A stretch of DNA of 64,000 nt from Streptomyces sp. NBC_00708 (GCA_036226585.1 CP108997.1:5270001-5334000); one strand, 5' to 3'; numbered from the stretch's first letter, positions 1-11,755 are shown. A program made the numbers and translations. The notes: a model not told the origin generated them from the sequence alone.

Positions 1-686
1 CCTCCAAGGAGGCCGGCGACAAGCCGCTGGGCTCGTACGTCCTGTCCAGCATGAGCCGTCAGATGATCCACCTCGGCCGCCCGGACGACGCCCTGGAGCT
101 GATCCACCTCGCCCAGTACGGCAGCCGCGACTGCGCGACCCCGCGCACCCAGGCCATGCTGTACGCGATGGAGGCCCGCGCCTACGCCAACATGGGCCAG
201 CCCAGCAAGTGCAAGCGGGCGGTCCGGATGGCCGAGGACACCTTCCTCGACGCCGGCGCCGACGGCGAGCCCGAGCCCGACTGGATCCGCTTCTTCTCCG
301 AGGCCGAGCTCAACGGCGAGAACTCGCACTCCTTCCGCGACCTGGCGTACGTGGCCGGCCGCAGCCCCACGTACGCCTCGCTCGCCGAGCCGGTCATGCA
401 GCGGGCGGTCCAGCTCTTCGGCGAGGACGACGAGCACCAGCGCTCCTACGCGCTCAATCTGATCGGCCTCGCCACCGTGCACCTGCTCAAGGGCGAGCCC
501 GAGGCGTCCACCGGGCCGGCCGAGCGGGCGCTGCGCGTCGCCAAGAAGGTCCGCTCGGAGCGCGTCAACACACGGCTGCGCAAGACCGTCGACACCGCCG
601 CCCGGGACTACGGGGACGTACCCGAGGTCGCCCGGCTCACCGAACTCCTCATCGAACAGCTCCCCGAGACCGTGGAAGCCGTCTAG
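1..686 (+). CDS. nsdA: NsdA-like TPR regulator (C-terminal part, 5' end outside window)
   Basis: The window opens inside this gene; the frame is open from base 3 and gives about 227 residues ending at the TAG at 684-686. The protein is helical and rich in paired A/L/Y residues of tetratricopeptide type (for example the stretch around ALELIHLAQYGSRDC and AYANMGQPSKCKRAVRMAED), with no enzymatic motif visible. Identification as NsdA, a negative regulator of differentiation and antibiotic production in Streptomyces, rests on the TPR character and on its place directly before amtB-glnK-glnD, which is where I remember nsdA lying in S. coelicolor. The N-terminal half, which would carry any DNA-binding domain, is not in the window. 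Another TPR transcriptional regulator is the alternative. Confidence 0.75.
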   Translation, partial: SKEAGDKPLGSYVLSSMSRQMIHLGRPDDALELIHLAQYGSRDCATPRTQAMLYAMEARAYANMGQPSKCKRAVRMAEDTFLDAGADGEPEPDWIRFFSEAELNGENSHSFRDLAYVAGRSPTYASLAEPVMQRAVQLFGEDDEHQRSYALNLIGLATVHLLKGEPEASTGPAERALRVAKKVRSERVNTRLRKTVDTAARDYGDVPEVARLTELLIEQLPETVEAV

Positions 687-2755
<2,069 letters not shown>

Positions 2756-2805
2756 CCGCACCGGTCCACTGTTTCGCACGGTTCCGCACACGGAAGGGCA
2801 GCTGG

Positions 2806-5259
2806 GTGACGAGCATCGAAGCGACCACCGAATCCGAGGACTCGGGACCCAGCGGCTACGCGGCGGCCCGGCTGCGCCTTCTCCAGGAGAAGGAGCGGCC
2901 CGGGCCGCCGCGCCGTGCCGCCCTCGCCGCCCTCACCGACGACTGGCTCACCGCCCTGTTCACCGCGGCGGCCGAACACGCCGGCGTCCGGGGCGCCGCC
3001 CTCGTCGCCGTCGGCGGCTACGGCCGCGGCGAACTCTCCCCGCGCAGCGACCTCGACCTCCTCCTCCTGCACGACGGCACCGCCGACCCCGCCGCCGTCG
3101 CCGCCCTCGCCGACCGGGTCTGGTACCCCGTCTGGGACCTGGGCCTCGCCCTCGACCACTCCGTACGCACCCCCGCCGAGGCCCGGAAGACCGCGGGCGA
3201 GGACCTCAAGGTCCAGCTCGGACTGCTCGACGCCCGGCCCGTCGCCGGCGACCTCGGCCTCGTCGCCTCGCTGCGCACCGCGATCCTCGCCGACTGGCGC
3301 AACCAGGCGCCCAAACGCCTGCCGGCCCTCCACGAGCTCTGCCGCGAACGCGCCGAGCGCCAGGGCGAGCTGCGGTTCCTCCTGGAGCCCGACCTCAAGG
3401 AGGCCCGCGGCGGCCTGCGCGACGTCACCGCCCTGCGCGCCGTCGCCGCCTCCTGGGTCGCCGACGCCCCCCGCGAAGGACTCGCCGAGGCCCGCCGCGT
3501 CCTGCTCGACACCCGCGACGCCCTCCACCTCACCACCGGCCGCGCCACCGACCGCCTCGCCCTCCAGGAACAGGACCAGGTCGCCCAGGCCCTCGGCCTC
3601 CTCGACGCCGACGCCCTGCTGCGCCAGGTCTACGAGGCCGCCCGCACCGTCTCCTACGCCACCGATGTCACCTGGCGCGAGGTCAACCGGGTGCTGCGCG
3701 CCCGCTCCACCCGGCCCCGGCTGCGCGGCCTGCTCGGCGGCGGCCGGAGCCCCGCCCCCGACCGGACCCCGCTCGCCGACGGCGTCGTGGAGGCCGACGG
3801 CGAGGCCGTGCTCGCCCGCACCGCCCGGCCGGAACGCGACCCGGTGCTCGTCCTGCGCGCCGCCGCCGCGGCCGCCCAGTCCGAACTCCCGCTCTCCCGC
3901 CACGTCGTACGCCACCTCGCGACCGCGGCCCAGCCGCTTCCGGTGCCCTGGCCGGCCGAGGCCCGCGAGGAACTCGTCACCCTGCTCGGCGCCGGCGAGG
4001 CCACGATCCCCGTCTGGGAGGCCCTGGAGGCCGAAGGGCTGATCACCCGCCTCCTGCCCGACTGGGAACGCGTCCACTGCCGCCCGCAGCGCAACCCCGT
4101 CCACACCTGGACCGTCGACCGCCACCTCGTCGAGACGGCCGTCCGCGCCGCCTCGCTCACCCGCCGCGTCGGCCGCCCCGACCTGCTGCTCGTCGCCGCC
4201 CTGCTGCACGACATCGGCAAGGGCTGGCCCGGCGACCACTCCGTGGCAGGGGAGGTCATCGCCCGCGACATGGCCGCCCGGATCGGCTTCGACCAGCACG
4301 ACGTGGGCGTCATCGCCACCCTCGTACGCCACCACCTGCTGCTCATCGAGACCGCCACCCGGCGCGACCTCGACGACCCGGCCACCGTCCGCGCCGTCGC
4401 CGACGCCGTCGGCACCGCCGCGACCCTGGAGCTGCTGCACGCCCTGACCGAGGCCGACGCGCTGGCCACCGGGCCCGCCGCCTGGTCGTCCTGGCGCGCC
4501 TCCCTCGTCACGGAGCTCGTCAAACGGGTCGCCCAGGTGCTGGCGGGGGAGGCCCCCGAGGAACCCGAACCGGCCGCCCCGGGCGCCGAGCAGGAACGCC
4601 TCGCGATCGAGGCCCTGCGCACCGGCGGGCCCGTCCTCGCCCTGCACACCAGGACCGAGACCCCGCACGAGGAGGGCGCCCCCGAACCGGTCGGCGTCGA
4701 ACTCCTCATCGCGCTCCGCGACCGGCCCGGCGTACTGCCGGCCGCCGCCGGGGTCCTCGCCCTGCACCGCCTCACCGTCCGCGCCGCCGACCTGCGCGCC
4801 GTGGAGCTGCCCACCGAGCTGGGGGAGTCCGCGGACCTGCTGCTGCTCAGCTGGCGGGTGGCCGCCGAGTACGGCTCGCTGCCCCAGGAGGCCCGGCTCC
4901 GCGCCGACCTCGTACGCGCCCTGGACGGCAGCCTGGACATCCCCGCCCGGCTCGCGGAGCGCGAGGCGGCGTATCCCCGGCGGCGTGGGGTGAAGGCCCC
5001 GCCGCCCCGGGTGACGGTGGCCCCGGCCGGCTCCCGTCTGGCCACGGTCATCGAGGTCCGGGCGCAGGACGCCCCGGGCCTGCTGCACCGCATCGGGCAC
5101 GCACTGGAGCGGAGCACGGTCCGGGTGCGCAGCGCGCATGTGTCGACGCTGGGGGCGAACGCCGTCGACGCCTTCTACGTCACGGATACGGACGGGGAGC
5201 CGCTGTCCGCGAAGCGCGCGGCGGAGCTGGCCCAGGAGGTCGAGAAGGCGCTCGGCTGA
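2806..5259 (+). CDS. glnD: [Protein-PII] nucleotidyltransferase GlnD
   Basis: 817-residue enzyme that modifies and demodifies GlnK. Domains in order: nucleotidyltransferase fold with GGYGRGELSPRSDLDLLLL (residues 70-88, metal-binding Asp pair in SDLDL); a GlnD helical linker; an HD phosphohydrolase domain with LLHDIGKGWPGDHS near residue 468; and two C-terminal ACT domains, the first starting near residue 630 (LLIALRDRPGVL) and the second near 747 (VIEVRAQDAPGLLHRIGH). The GTG start is supported by GGAAGGG at 2792-2798; the upstream open frame overlaps amtB and glnK and is not coding. The C-terminus is complete. In actinobacteria this protein acts as an adenylyltransferase on PII rather than a uridylyltransferase. 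Confidence 0.95.
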   Translation: MTSIEATTESEDSGPSGYAAARLRLLQEKERPGPPRRAALAALTDDWLTALFTAAAEHAGVRGAALVAVGGYGRGELSPRSDLDLLLLHDGTADPAAVAALADRVWYPVWDLGLALDHSVRTPAEARKTAGEDLKVQLGLLDARPVAGDLGLVASLRTAILADWRNQAPKRLPALHELCRERAERQGELRFLLEPDLKEARGGLRDVTALRAVAASWVADAPREGLAEARRVLLDTRDALHLTTGRATDRLALQEQDQVAQALGLLDADALLRQVYEAARTVSYATDVTWREVNRVLRARSTRPRLRGLLGGGRSPAPDRTPLADGVVEADGEAVLARTARPERDPVLVLRAAAAAAQSELPLSRHVVRHLATAAQPLPVPWPAEAREELVTLLGAGEATIPVWEALEAEGLITRLLPDWERVHCRPQRNPVHTWTVDRHLVETAVRAASLTRRVGRPDLLLVAALLHDIGKGWPGDHSVAGEVIARDMAARIGFDQHDVGVIATLVRHHLLLIETATRRDLDDPATVRAVADAVGTAATLELLHALTEADALATGPAAWSSWRASLVTELVKRVAQVLAGEAPEEPEPAAPGAEQERLAIEALRTGGPVLALHTRTETPHEEGAPEPVGVELLIALRDRPGVLPAAAGVLALHRLTVRAADLRAVELPTELGESADLLLLSWRVAAEYGSLPQEARLRADLVRALDGSLDIPARLAEREAAYPRRRGVKAPPPRVTVAPAGSRLATVIEVRAQDAPGLLHRIGHALERSTVRVRSAHVSTLGANAVDAFYVTDTDGEPLSAKRAAELAQEVEKALG

Positions 5260-5369
5260 CCCCTCGCCCGGTTCCCGTACCGGGCGAGGTCTTGGCGTTC
5301 TCCGGCGTCCGGATACCCTGGGAACCTACTGACCCGACCCGCCCCCGACCCTGAGGACCGACGAGCGCC

Positions 5370-6917
5370 GTGTTCGATACTCTCTCCGACCGCCTTGCCG
5401 CGACTTTCAAGAACCTCCGGGGCAAGGGCCGCTTGTCCGAGGCGGACATCGACGCCACGGCTCGCGAGATCCGTATCGCCCTGCTCGAAGCCGATGTGGC
5501 GCTGCCCGTCGTCCGGTCCTTCATCGCCAACGTCAAGGAGCGGGCGCGCGGCGTCGAGGTCTCGCAGGCGCTGAACCCGGCCCAGCAGGTCGTCAAGATC
5601 GTCAACGAGGAGCTCATCTCCATCCTCGGCGGCGAGACCCGGCGGCTGCGGTTCGCCAAGAACCCGCCCACCGTGATCATGCTCGCCGGTCTCCAGGGTG
5701 CCGGTAAGACGACCCTCGCCGGAAAGCTCGGCCTCTGGCTCAAGGGCCAGGGCCACTCCCCGCTGCTCGTCGCCTGCGACCTCCAGCGCCCCAACGCCGT
5801 CAACCAGCTGAGCGTCGTCGCCGACCGCGCCGGTGTCGCGGTGTACGCCCCCGAGCCGGGCAACGGCGTCGGCGACCCGGTCCAGGTCGCCAAGGACTCC
5901 ATCGAGTACGCCCGGTCCAAGCAGTACGACGTCGTCGTCGTGGACACGGCCGGCCGCCTCGGCATCGACCAGGAGCTGATGCAGCAGGCCGCGGACATCC
6001 GCGACGCCGTCAGCCCGGACGAGATCCTGTTCGTCGTCGACGCGATGATCGGTCAGGACGCGGTCAACACCGCGGAGGCCTTCCGCGACGGCGTCGGTTT
6101 CGACGGTGTGGTGCTCTCCAAGCTCGACGGTGACGCCCGCGGTGGTGCCGCCCTGTCGATCGCCCACGTCACGGGCAAGCAGATCATGTTCGCGTCCAAC
6201 GGCGAGAAGCTGGACGAGTTCGACGCGTTCCACCCGGACCGCATGGCCTCGCGCATCCTCGACATGGGTGACCTGCTCACCCTGATCGAGCAGGCGGAGA
6301 AGACCTTCAGCCAGGAAGAGGCCGCCAAGATGGCCTCCAAGCTGGCGTCGAGCAAGGGCAAGGACTTCACGTTCGACGACTTCCTGGCGCAGATGGAGCA
6401 GGTCAGGAAGATGGGGTCCATCTCCAAGCTGCTCGGCATGCTGCCCGGCATGGGGCAGATCAAGGACCAGATCAACAACATCGACGAGCGCGACATCGAC
6501 CGCATGGCCGCGATCATCAAGTCGATGACCCCGAAGGAACGCGCCGAGCCGACGATCATCAACGGCTCGCGCCGCGCCCGTATCGCCAAGGGCTCCGGCT
6601 CCGAGGTCTCCGCCGTCAAGGGCCTGGTCGAGCGGTTCTTCGAGGCCCGCAAGATGATGTCGAAGATGGCCCAGGGCGGCGGCATGCCCGGGATGCCCGG
6701 CATGCCGGGCATGGGCGGCGGCCCCGGCCGTCAGAAGAAGCAGGTCAAGCAGGCCAAGGGCAAGCGCAAGAGCGGCAACCCGATGAAGCGCAAGGCCGAG
6801 GAGCAGGCCGCGGCCGCCCGCCGCGAGGCGGCGCAGAACGGCGTTCCCGGCCTCCCGGCCGGCCAGGACGCCCAGAACTTCGAGCTGCCGGACGAGTTCA
6901 AGAAGTTCATGGGCTGA
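5370..6917 (+). CDS. ffh: Signal recognition particle GTPase Ffh
   Basis: 515-residue SRP54/Ffh. N domain, then the G domain with the P-loop GLQGAGKTTLAGKLG near residue 108 and DTAGR near 191, then the methionine-rich M domain with LLGMLPGM and the RNA-binding RRARIAKGSG region. It binds 4.5S RNA and nascent signal sequences and delivers ribosomes to FtsY at the membrane. The start is GTG. The C-terminal part carries a short repeat of Met-Pro-Gly units (about 6682-6720) followed by a Lys-rich stretch; such low-complexity tails are common in actinobacterial Ffh. It is not tightly linked to glnD (110-base gap) and is followed by a very strong hairpin. Confidence 0.97.
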   Translation: MFDTLSDRLAATFKNLRGKGRLSEADIDATAREIRIALLEADVALPVVRSFIANVKERARGVEVSQALNPAQQVVKIVNEELISILGGETRRLRFAKNPPTVIMLAGLQGAGKTTLAGKLGLWLKGQGHSPLLVACDLQRPNAVNQLSVVADRAGVAVYAPEPGNGVGDPVQVAKDSIEYARSKQYDVVVVDTAGRLGIDQELMQQAADIRDAVSPDEILFVVDAMIGQDAVNTAEAFRDGVGFDGVVLSKLDGDARGGAALSIAHVTGKQIMFASNGEKLDEFDAFHPDRMASRILDMGDLLTLIEQAEKTFSQEEAAKMASKLASSKGKDFTFDDFLAQMEQVRKMGSISKLLGMLPGMGQIKDQINNIDERDIDRMAAIIKSMTPKERAEPTIINGSRRARIAKGSGSEVSAVKGLVERFFEARKMMSKMAQGGGMPGMPGMPGMGGGPGRQKKQVKQAKGKRKSGNPMKRKAEEQAAAARREAAQNGVPGLPAGQDAQNFELPDEFKKFMG

Positions 6918-6929
6918 CCAAGCCCACGT

Positions 6930-6976
6930 CATGCCGAAGGGGCGCCCACCGCACCGGTGGGCGCCCCTTCGGCATG
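6930..6976. terminator. Bidirectional hairpin terminator between ffh and the converging gene
   Basis: Perfect 22-bp inverted repeat: arms 6930-6951 and 6955-6976 with a 3-base loop. It begins 13 bases after the ffh stop and ends 2 bases before the stop of the convergent minus-strand gene, so it can serve both. There is no T-tract, as usual in Streptomyces. Confidence 0.9.
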
Positions 6977-6978
6977 GG

Positions 6979-7824
6979 TCACGTCGTGCAGACCAGGTAC
7001 CGGAACACGTTGGACATCCACACCGTGCCGTCCGGGCGCCGGTGCGGGTGCAGGGCCTCGGCGAGCTCCTTCTCCACCTGCCACCGGTCCGTCGCGCGGA
7101 CCGCCGCCTCGAAGAGCCGGGTCGACAGCAGGCCGCGTACGGCGCTGTCCATGTCGGCGTAACCGAACGGGCAGGCCACCCGGCCGGAGCCGTCCGGCTT
7201 CAGCCCGGCCCTGAAGGCCACGTCCTCCAGATCGTCCCGGCGCGGACCGCGCCAGCCGCCGCCCGGAGCGCGCCCGTCGTCGGCGAGCCGGCCGGCCACC
7301 CGCAGCACCGCCTCGGTGGTGCACCGCTCGGGCGGGCCCCAGCCGGTCAGGACGACCGTGGCACCCCGGTCCGCCGACGGTACGGCCGCCTCCAGCGCCC
7401 GTACCAGCTCCTCGCCGTCGCCCGCCTCGCAGCCGATCGGAGTGAAGGCGGTGATCAGGTTGTGCGGACCGCCGTCCGCCGAGGCGGCGACGGAGTCCGT
7501 GAGCAGGGGACCGGGGGCCGGTGAGGCGTGGTCCCCGGGCGCGGGCAGCAGCCGTGCGCGGGCGAGTGCGAGCCGGTCGGGATCGGTGTCCACGCCGGTG
7601 ACCCGCGCTCCGCGTCCCGCGGCCATCAGCAGGGCGAGACCGGAGCCGCAGCCGAGTGCGAGCATCCGCGTGGTGGGCCCCACCTCCAGCCGCGTGTACA
7701 CCGCTTCGTACAGCGGTGCCAGCATCCGTTCCTGGATCTCGGCCCAGTCACGGGCCCGGGAGGCGCCGTCCGCGGGGGCGGACGGCTCGGTGCGCCGGTG
7801 GTGCCGAACGAGCGTTGGTGTCAT
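6979..7824 (-). CDS. Putative SAM-dependent methyltransferase
   Basis: 281-residue protein with a class I methyltransferase fold: motif I reads MLALGCGSGLALLMAAG, followed by an acidic end of strand two (VTGVDTDPDRLALARARLL) that would bind the adenosyl ribose. The substrate is unknown. The start at 7824 (MTPTLVRHHRR) is chosen because upstream residues are Arg/Gly-rich and look like the non-coding divergent region; the ribosome binding site is weak (GGGGCG). The post-motif region has an FTPIGCEAGDGEEL stretch that I cannot assign. It converges with ffh and shares its terminator, and lies divergent to the SprT-like gene. No operon partner. Confidence 0.8.
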   Translation of the reverse strand: MTPTLVRHHRRTEPSAPADGASRARDWAEIQERMLAPLYEAVYTRLEVGPTTRMLALGCGSGLALLMAAGRGARVTGVDTDPDRLALARARLLPAPGDHASPAPGPLLTDSVAASADGGPHNLITAFTPIGCEAGDGEELVRALEAAVPSADRGATVVLTGWGPPERCTTEAVLRVAGRLADDGRAPGGGWRGPRRDDLEDVAFRAGLKPDGSGRVACPFGYADMDSAVRGLLSTRLFEAAVRATDRWQVEKELAEALHPHRRPDGTVWMSNVFRYLVCTT

Positions 7825-8303
7825 GGAATGCGCCCCAATCCGCCGAGATTGCCGGTTCTGCCGATCGGTCGTGCCCGAGTGGACGGTTCCTCCCGCCCTG
7901 GTACCGCGCTTCCCCCGTATGCCAGGGAACTGCGCATCGGGCGCCGCGTCCAGAGGTCTGCGGGGCGTGGTTGTCCGCGCTGCCGTCCGGCGCACGACGG
8001 CACCGGCGCACCCGGACGGCGTGGACGCCCCGGGGGGTCCGTCTCGTCCTCTGCCGTCCCAGTCTGACCCGACACGCCGGGACGGGCACGTCGAGCACGT
8101 CAGGGCGGTGCGGGTACCCTGCGTGGCGCTGCTGCCGGGTCCGCCCGGGCGTGCCGGGGGCGCGTACGGCGGCTACGCGCGCAGGCGTACGCGCCGCTAC
8201 GTACCGGCTTGGTGCGAGCTGTGAGGCTTCTCCGCAGATCAGCGCACCCGCCCTCGTCAGGACGCATGAAGGTCAACTGACTGGTACGTGCAAAATATTT
8301 GGG
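7825..8303. promoter_or_regulatory. Divergent intergenic region, no gene seen
   Basis: 479 bases between two divergent genes. Open frames here have no Streptomyces codon bias. It contains an inverted repeat at 8159-8195 and an unusually AT-rich segment (AAAATATTT) at 8292-8300 just before the start of the plus-strand gene, which could be part of a promoter for a short-leader or leaderless transcript. Confidence 0.4.
8159..8195. repeat. Inverted repeat with GTACG cores in the divergent region
   Basis: Arms GGCGCGTACG (8159-8168) and CGTACGCGCC (8186-8195) are perfectly complementary over 10 bp with a 17-base spacer; a further CTACGTAC follows at 8197-8204. It could be an operator for the SprT-like gene or just a local GC-rich hairpin. 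Confidence 0.4.
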
Positions 8304-8945
8304 ATGGCCCGGAATCGGAACACCGAGGGCCCCGCGCTCGTTGGTCACGACGTGAGCACGACACCACCTGTACTTGCCGCAGAGCTGGCGCAGGCGTGGG
8401 CCGACATTCAGCGGTACCACCCCGAGCTGCCCGATCTCGCCGCACCCGAGTCCCTGATCGGAGAGTCCTCGTCCGCCTGTGGCGCCGAACTCTCCTTCGA
8501 GCGACTGCTCCATGAGGCAGTCCACGGCATCGCCGCCGCGCGAGGTGTCCGCGACACCTCGCGCGCCGGCCGCTATCACAACCGACGATTCCTGGCGATC
8601 GCCGAGGAGCTGGGCCTCGACCATGCCGAGGAGCCCCATCCCAGCAGCGGCTTCTCGCTGGTCACGCTCAACCCCGAGGCCAAGCGCCGCTACCGGCCGA
8701 CGACGGAACGGCTGCAGCGCGCCCTCAAGGCGCACACCGTGGCCACCGCCGCCGACACCAAGCGCTCCTTCCGCGGCCCCGCTGCCCGGCACGGCTCCTC
8801 CGGAGGGGGCGTGCGGGTCAAGGCCGTGTGCGACTGCGGCCGCAATGTGCGCGTGGTCCCCTCGGTCCTCGCGCAGGCCCCGATCGTCTGCGGCGGCTGC
8901 GGAAAGCCGTTCCGTATCCCGGAGACAGCGGTCGCGGTGGGGTGA
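8304..8945 (+). CDS. SprT-like putative zinc metalloprotein with C-terminal zinc ribbon
   Basis: 213 residues. A helical segment contains HEAVHG (HExxH, His70-His74) within LSFERLLHEAVHGIAAARG, followed by the conserved-looking GRYHNRRFLAIAEELGL, which resembles the SprT-like zincin arrangement in which a third histidine follows. The C-terminus carries CDC (Cys176, Cys178) and CGGC (Cys196, Cys199), a four-cysteine zinc ribbon. SprT-family proteins include DNA-protein crosslink proteases, but the substrate here is unknown. Start: ATG 8304 has no ribosome binding site and may be leaderless; GTG 8352 (STTPPVLAAELAQ) is an alternative. It lies alone before the rpsP operon. Confidence 0.7.
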   Translation: MARNRNTEGPALVGHDVSTTPPVLAAELAQAWADIQRYHPELPDLAAPESLIGESSSACGAELSFERLLHEAVHGIAAARGVRDTSRAGRYHNRRFLAIAEELGLDHAEEPHPSSGFSLVTLNPEAKRRYRPTTERLQRALKAHTVATAADTKRSFRGPAARHGSSGGGVRVKAVCDCGRNVRVVPSVLAQAPIVCGGCGKPFRIPETAVAVG

Positions 8946-9102
8946 GCCGATGTGGTGTGGCACAATGGCTAGCTGTACTCGACAGTCGCACAGGACCCCT
9001 CTCTCCTCCGGCTGACGCGTCCATCGGGCACCCGAGTACCGCAACCCCACGTGGCATCTTCGTTGTGCCCAACCACGTCATAGACCAGGAGACACCACTT
9101 CC

Positions 9103-9543
9103 GTGGCAGTCAAGATCAAGCTGAAGCGTCTGGGCAAGATCCGTTCGCCTCACTACCGCATCGTCGTCGCCGACTCCCGTACCCGCCGTGACGGCCGGGC
9201 CATCGAGGAGATCGGCCTGTACCACCCGGTGCAGAACCCGTCGCGCATCGAGGTCAACTCGGAGCGTGCGCAGTACTGGCTGTCCGTCGGCGCCCAGCCG
9301 ACCGAGCCGGTTCTCGCGATCCTGAAGCTCACCGGCGACTGGCAGGCGCACAAGGGCCTCCCGGCCCCCGCGCCGCTGCTGCAGCCGGAGCCCAAGGCCG
9401 ACAAGCGCGCCCTGTTCGAGGCCCTCTCCAGCGATGGTGAGGAGTCGAAGGGCGAGGCCATCACGCCGAAGGCGAAGAAGGCCGACAAGAAGGCGGACGA
9501 GGCTGCTGACGCTGCCGCGCCCGCCGAGTCGACCGAGGCCTGA
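9103..9543 (+). CDS. rpsP: 30S ribosomal protein S16
   Basis: 146-residue S16, with the canonical core [20 protein letters not shown] and an acidic/Lys-Ala-rich C-terminal extension typical of actinobacteria (core S16 is about 80-90 residues). The GTG start has AGGAGA at 9087-9092. It is the first gene of the conserved rpsP-KH-rimM-trmD run; the KH gene starts two bases after its stop. Confidence 0.97.
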   Translation: MAVKIKLKRLGKIRSPHYRIVVADSRTRRDGRAIEEIGLYHPVQNPSRIEVNSERAQYWLSVGAQPTEPVLAILKLTGDWQAHKGLPAPAPLLQPEPKADKRALFEALSSDGEESKGEAITPKAKKADKKADEAADAAAPAESTEA

Positions 9544-9545
9544 GC

Positions 9546-9785
9546 ATGCTCGAGGAGGCTCTCGAGCACCTCGTGAAAGGCATCGTCGACAACCCCGACG
9601 ACGTGCAGGTCGCCTCGCGCAACCTGCGCCGTGGACGTGTGCTGGAGGTCCGGGTCCACCCCGATGACCTCGGCAAGGTGATCGGCCGCAACGGCCGCAC
9701 CGCACGCGCGCTGCGTACCGTCGTGGGCGCCATCGGCGGCCGTGGTATCCGCGTCGACCTCGTCGATGTGGATCAGGTTCGCTGA
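9546..9785 (+). CDS. KH-domain RNA-binding protein (KhpA family)
   Basis: 79 residues, nearly all one KH domain; the GxxG loop is seen in [19 protein letters not shown]. KhpA-type proteins bind RNA together with a Jag/KhpB partner. The gene sits between rpsP and rimM, the usual position in Gram-positive genomes. Start ATG 9546, two bases after the rpsP stop; the coding sequence of rpsP supplies the upstream AG-rich region. Confidence 0.92.
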   Translation: MLEEALEHLVKGIVDNPDDVQVASRNLRRGRVLEVRVHPDDLGKVIGRNGRTARALRTVVGAIGGRGIRVDLVDVDQVR

Positions 9786-9864
9786 CAGAGTTGAACACCG
9801 GCACGGGCCGGGGAGGGCCAAGCGCCCGCCCCGGCCCGTCGTCGTACGACAGGAGAGACATAAG

Positions 9865-10455
9865 GTGCAGTTGGTAGTCGCGCGGATCGGTCGCGCCCAC
9901 GGCATCAAGGGCGAGGTCACCGTCGAGGTGCGCACGGACGAGCCGGAGCTGCGGCTCGCGCCCGGAGCCGTCCTCGCCACCGAGCCGGCCACGGCGGGAC
10001 CGCTGACGATCGAGACCGGCCGGGTGCACAGCGGCAGGCTGCTGCTGCGCTTCGAGGGCGTGAAGGACCGTACGGCCGCCGAGGCGCTGCGCAACACCCT
10101 GCTGATCGCCGACGTCGACCCGGCGGAACTCCCGGAGGATCCCGAGGAGTTCTACGACCATCAGCTGATGGACCTGGACGTGGTCCTCGCCGACGGTACC
10201 GAGATCGGCCGGATCACCGAGATCACGCACCTGCCGTCCCAGGACCTCTTCATCGTGGAGCGGCCGGACGGCAGCGAGGTGATGATCCCGTTCGTCGAGG
10301 AGATCGTCGCCGAGATCGATCTGGAGGAGCAGCGCGCGGTGATCACCCCGCCGCCCGGCCTGATCGACGCGAGCGAGGCAGTCGTGGCCTCCGCGCGCGA
10401 GGAGGAGGCGGAGTCCGGGGCGGAGGACTCCGTGGCGAAGGGCGAGGACGTCTGA
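9865..10455 (+). CDS. rimM: Ribosome maturation factor RimM
   Basis: 196 residues with the RimM N-terminal domain ([18 protein letters not shown]) and a C-terminal PRC-barrel with the typical [15 protein letters not shown] and [14 protein letters not shown]. It assists assembly of the head of the 30S subunit by binding S19. The GTG start has AGGAGAG at 9851-9857. The stop overlaps the trmD ATG by one base (TGATG), so the two are coupled. The acidic C-terminal tail after residue 175 is lineage-specific. Confidence 0.96.
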   Translation: MQLVVARIGRAHGIKGEVTVEVRTDEPELRLAPGAVLATEPATAGPLTIETGRVHSGRLLLRFEGVKDRTAAEALRNTLLIADVDPAELPEDPEEFYDHQLMDLDVVLADGTEIGRITEITHLPSQDLFIVERPDGSEVMIPFVEEIVAEIDLEEQRAVITPPPGLIDASEAVVASAREEEAESGAEDSVAKGEDV

Positions 10456-11276
10456 TGCGCCTCGACGTCGTCACGATCTTCCCCGAGTACCTGGAACCGC
10501 TGAACGTCTCGCTGGTCGGCAAGGCCCGCGCGGCCGGCCGCCTCGACGTCCAGGTGCACGACCTGCGCGACTGGACGTACGACCGCCACAACACCGTGGA
10601 CGACACCCCGTACGGCGGCGGCCCCGGCATGGTCATGAAGACCGAGCCGTGGGGCGAGGCCCTGGACGAGGCCCTGGCGGACGGTTACGAGGCGGGGGCG
10701 CACTCCCCGGTCCTCGTGGTGCCCACACCGAGCGGCCGGCCCTTCACCCAGGAACTCGCCGTCGAACTGTCCGAGCGGCCCTGGCTGATCTTCACCCCGG
10801 CCCGCTACGAGGGCATCGACCGGCGGGTCACCGAGGAGTACGCCACCCGGATGCGGGTGGTCGAGGTCTCCATCGGCGACTACGTGCTGGCCGGCGGGGA
10901 GGCCGCGGTGCTGGTGATCACCGAGGCGGTGGCCCGGCTGCTGCCCGGCGTCCTCGGTAACGCCGCGTCCCACCAGGACGACTCCTTCGCCCCCGGCGCG
11001 ATGGCCAACCTGCTGGAGGGGCCCGTCTACACCAAGCCGCCCGAGTGGCGCGGCCGGTCGATCCCCGACGTGCTGCTCAGCGGCCACCACGGGCGGATCG
11101 CGCGCTGGCGGCGGGACGAGGCGCTGCGGCGTACGGCCGCCAACCGGCCCGATCTGATCGAGCGGTGCGAGGCGTCCGGCTTCGACAAGAAGGACCGGGA
11201 GATGCTGTCCATCCTCGGCTGGTCGCCGGAGCCCGGTGGCCGATTTTGGCGCAGGCCCCAGGGCGTGGAAGAATAG
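10455..11276 (+). CDS. trmD: tRNA (guanine37-N1)-methyltransferase TrmD
   Basis: 273-residue SPOUT methyltransferase that makes m1G37 in tRNAs reading CNN codons, using SAM. Characteristic segments: [16 protein letters not shown] at the N-terminus, DDTPYGGGPGMVMK, RYEGIDRRV and the knot segment EVSIGDYVLAGGEAA. Full length for the family with a C-terminal helical domain. Translationally coupled to rimM. Confidence 0.97.
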   Translation: MRLDVVTIFPEYLEPLNVSLVGKARAAGRLDVQVHDLRDWTYDRHNTVDDTPYGGGPGMVMKTEPWGEALDEALADGYEAGAHSPVLVVPTPSGRPFTQELAVELSERPWLIFTPARYEGIDRRVTEEYATRMRVVEVSIGDYVLAGGEAAVLVITEAVARLLPGVLGNAASHQDDSFAPGAMANLLEGPVYTKPPEWRGRSIPDVLLSGHHGRIARWRRDEALRRTAANRPDLIERCEASGFDKKDREMLSILGWSPEPGGRFWRRPQGVEE

Positions 11277-11404
11277 GCCGCTGCCGTCCGTCCGGCGTGC
11301 GCCCCTGCCACAGGGGGACACGACGCCCGTCCGACGAGAACGGCCCCTAGAACTCATCACTCTCCCGTCGATGACCTGTGGCATCGGCGAAGAAAGCAGA
11401 CACC

Positions 11405-11755
11405 ATGGCTTCCCTGCTCGACGACGTCAATGCCGCGTCGCTGCGTACCGACATCCCGGCGTTCCGCCCCGGTGACACCGTCAACGTTCACGTCCGCGTG
11501 ATCGAGGGCAACCGCTCCCGTGTCCAGCAGTTCAAGGGCATCGTCATCCGCCGCCAGGGCGCGGGCGTCAGCGAGACCTTCACGGTCCGCAAGGTCTCCT
11601 TCAGCGTCGGCGTCGAGCGCACCTTCCCGGTCCACAGCCCGATCTTCGAGAAGATCGAGCTCGTGACCCGCGGTGACGTCCGTCGCGCCAAGCTGTACTT
11701 CCTCCGTGAGCTGCGCGGCAAGGCCGCGAAGATCAAGGAGAAGCGCGACCGCTGA
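11405..11755 (+). CDS. rplS: 50S ribosomal protein L19
   Basis: 116 residues, the normal length. The N-terminus [20 protein letters not shown] and the core [19 protein letters not shown] are typical. An in-frame ATG nine codons earlier exists, but the family start is MASLL. It lies 128 bases after trmD, so it may have its own promoter as well as read-through from the rpsP operon. Confidence 0.97.
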   Translation: MASLLDDVNAASLRTDIPAFRPGDTVNVHVRVIEGNRSRVQQFKGIVIRRQGAGVSETFTVRKVSFSVGVERTFPVHSPIFEKIELVTRGDVRRAKLYFLRELRGKAAKIKEKRDR

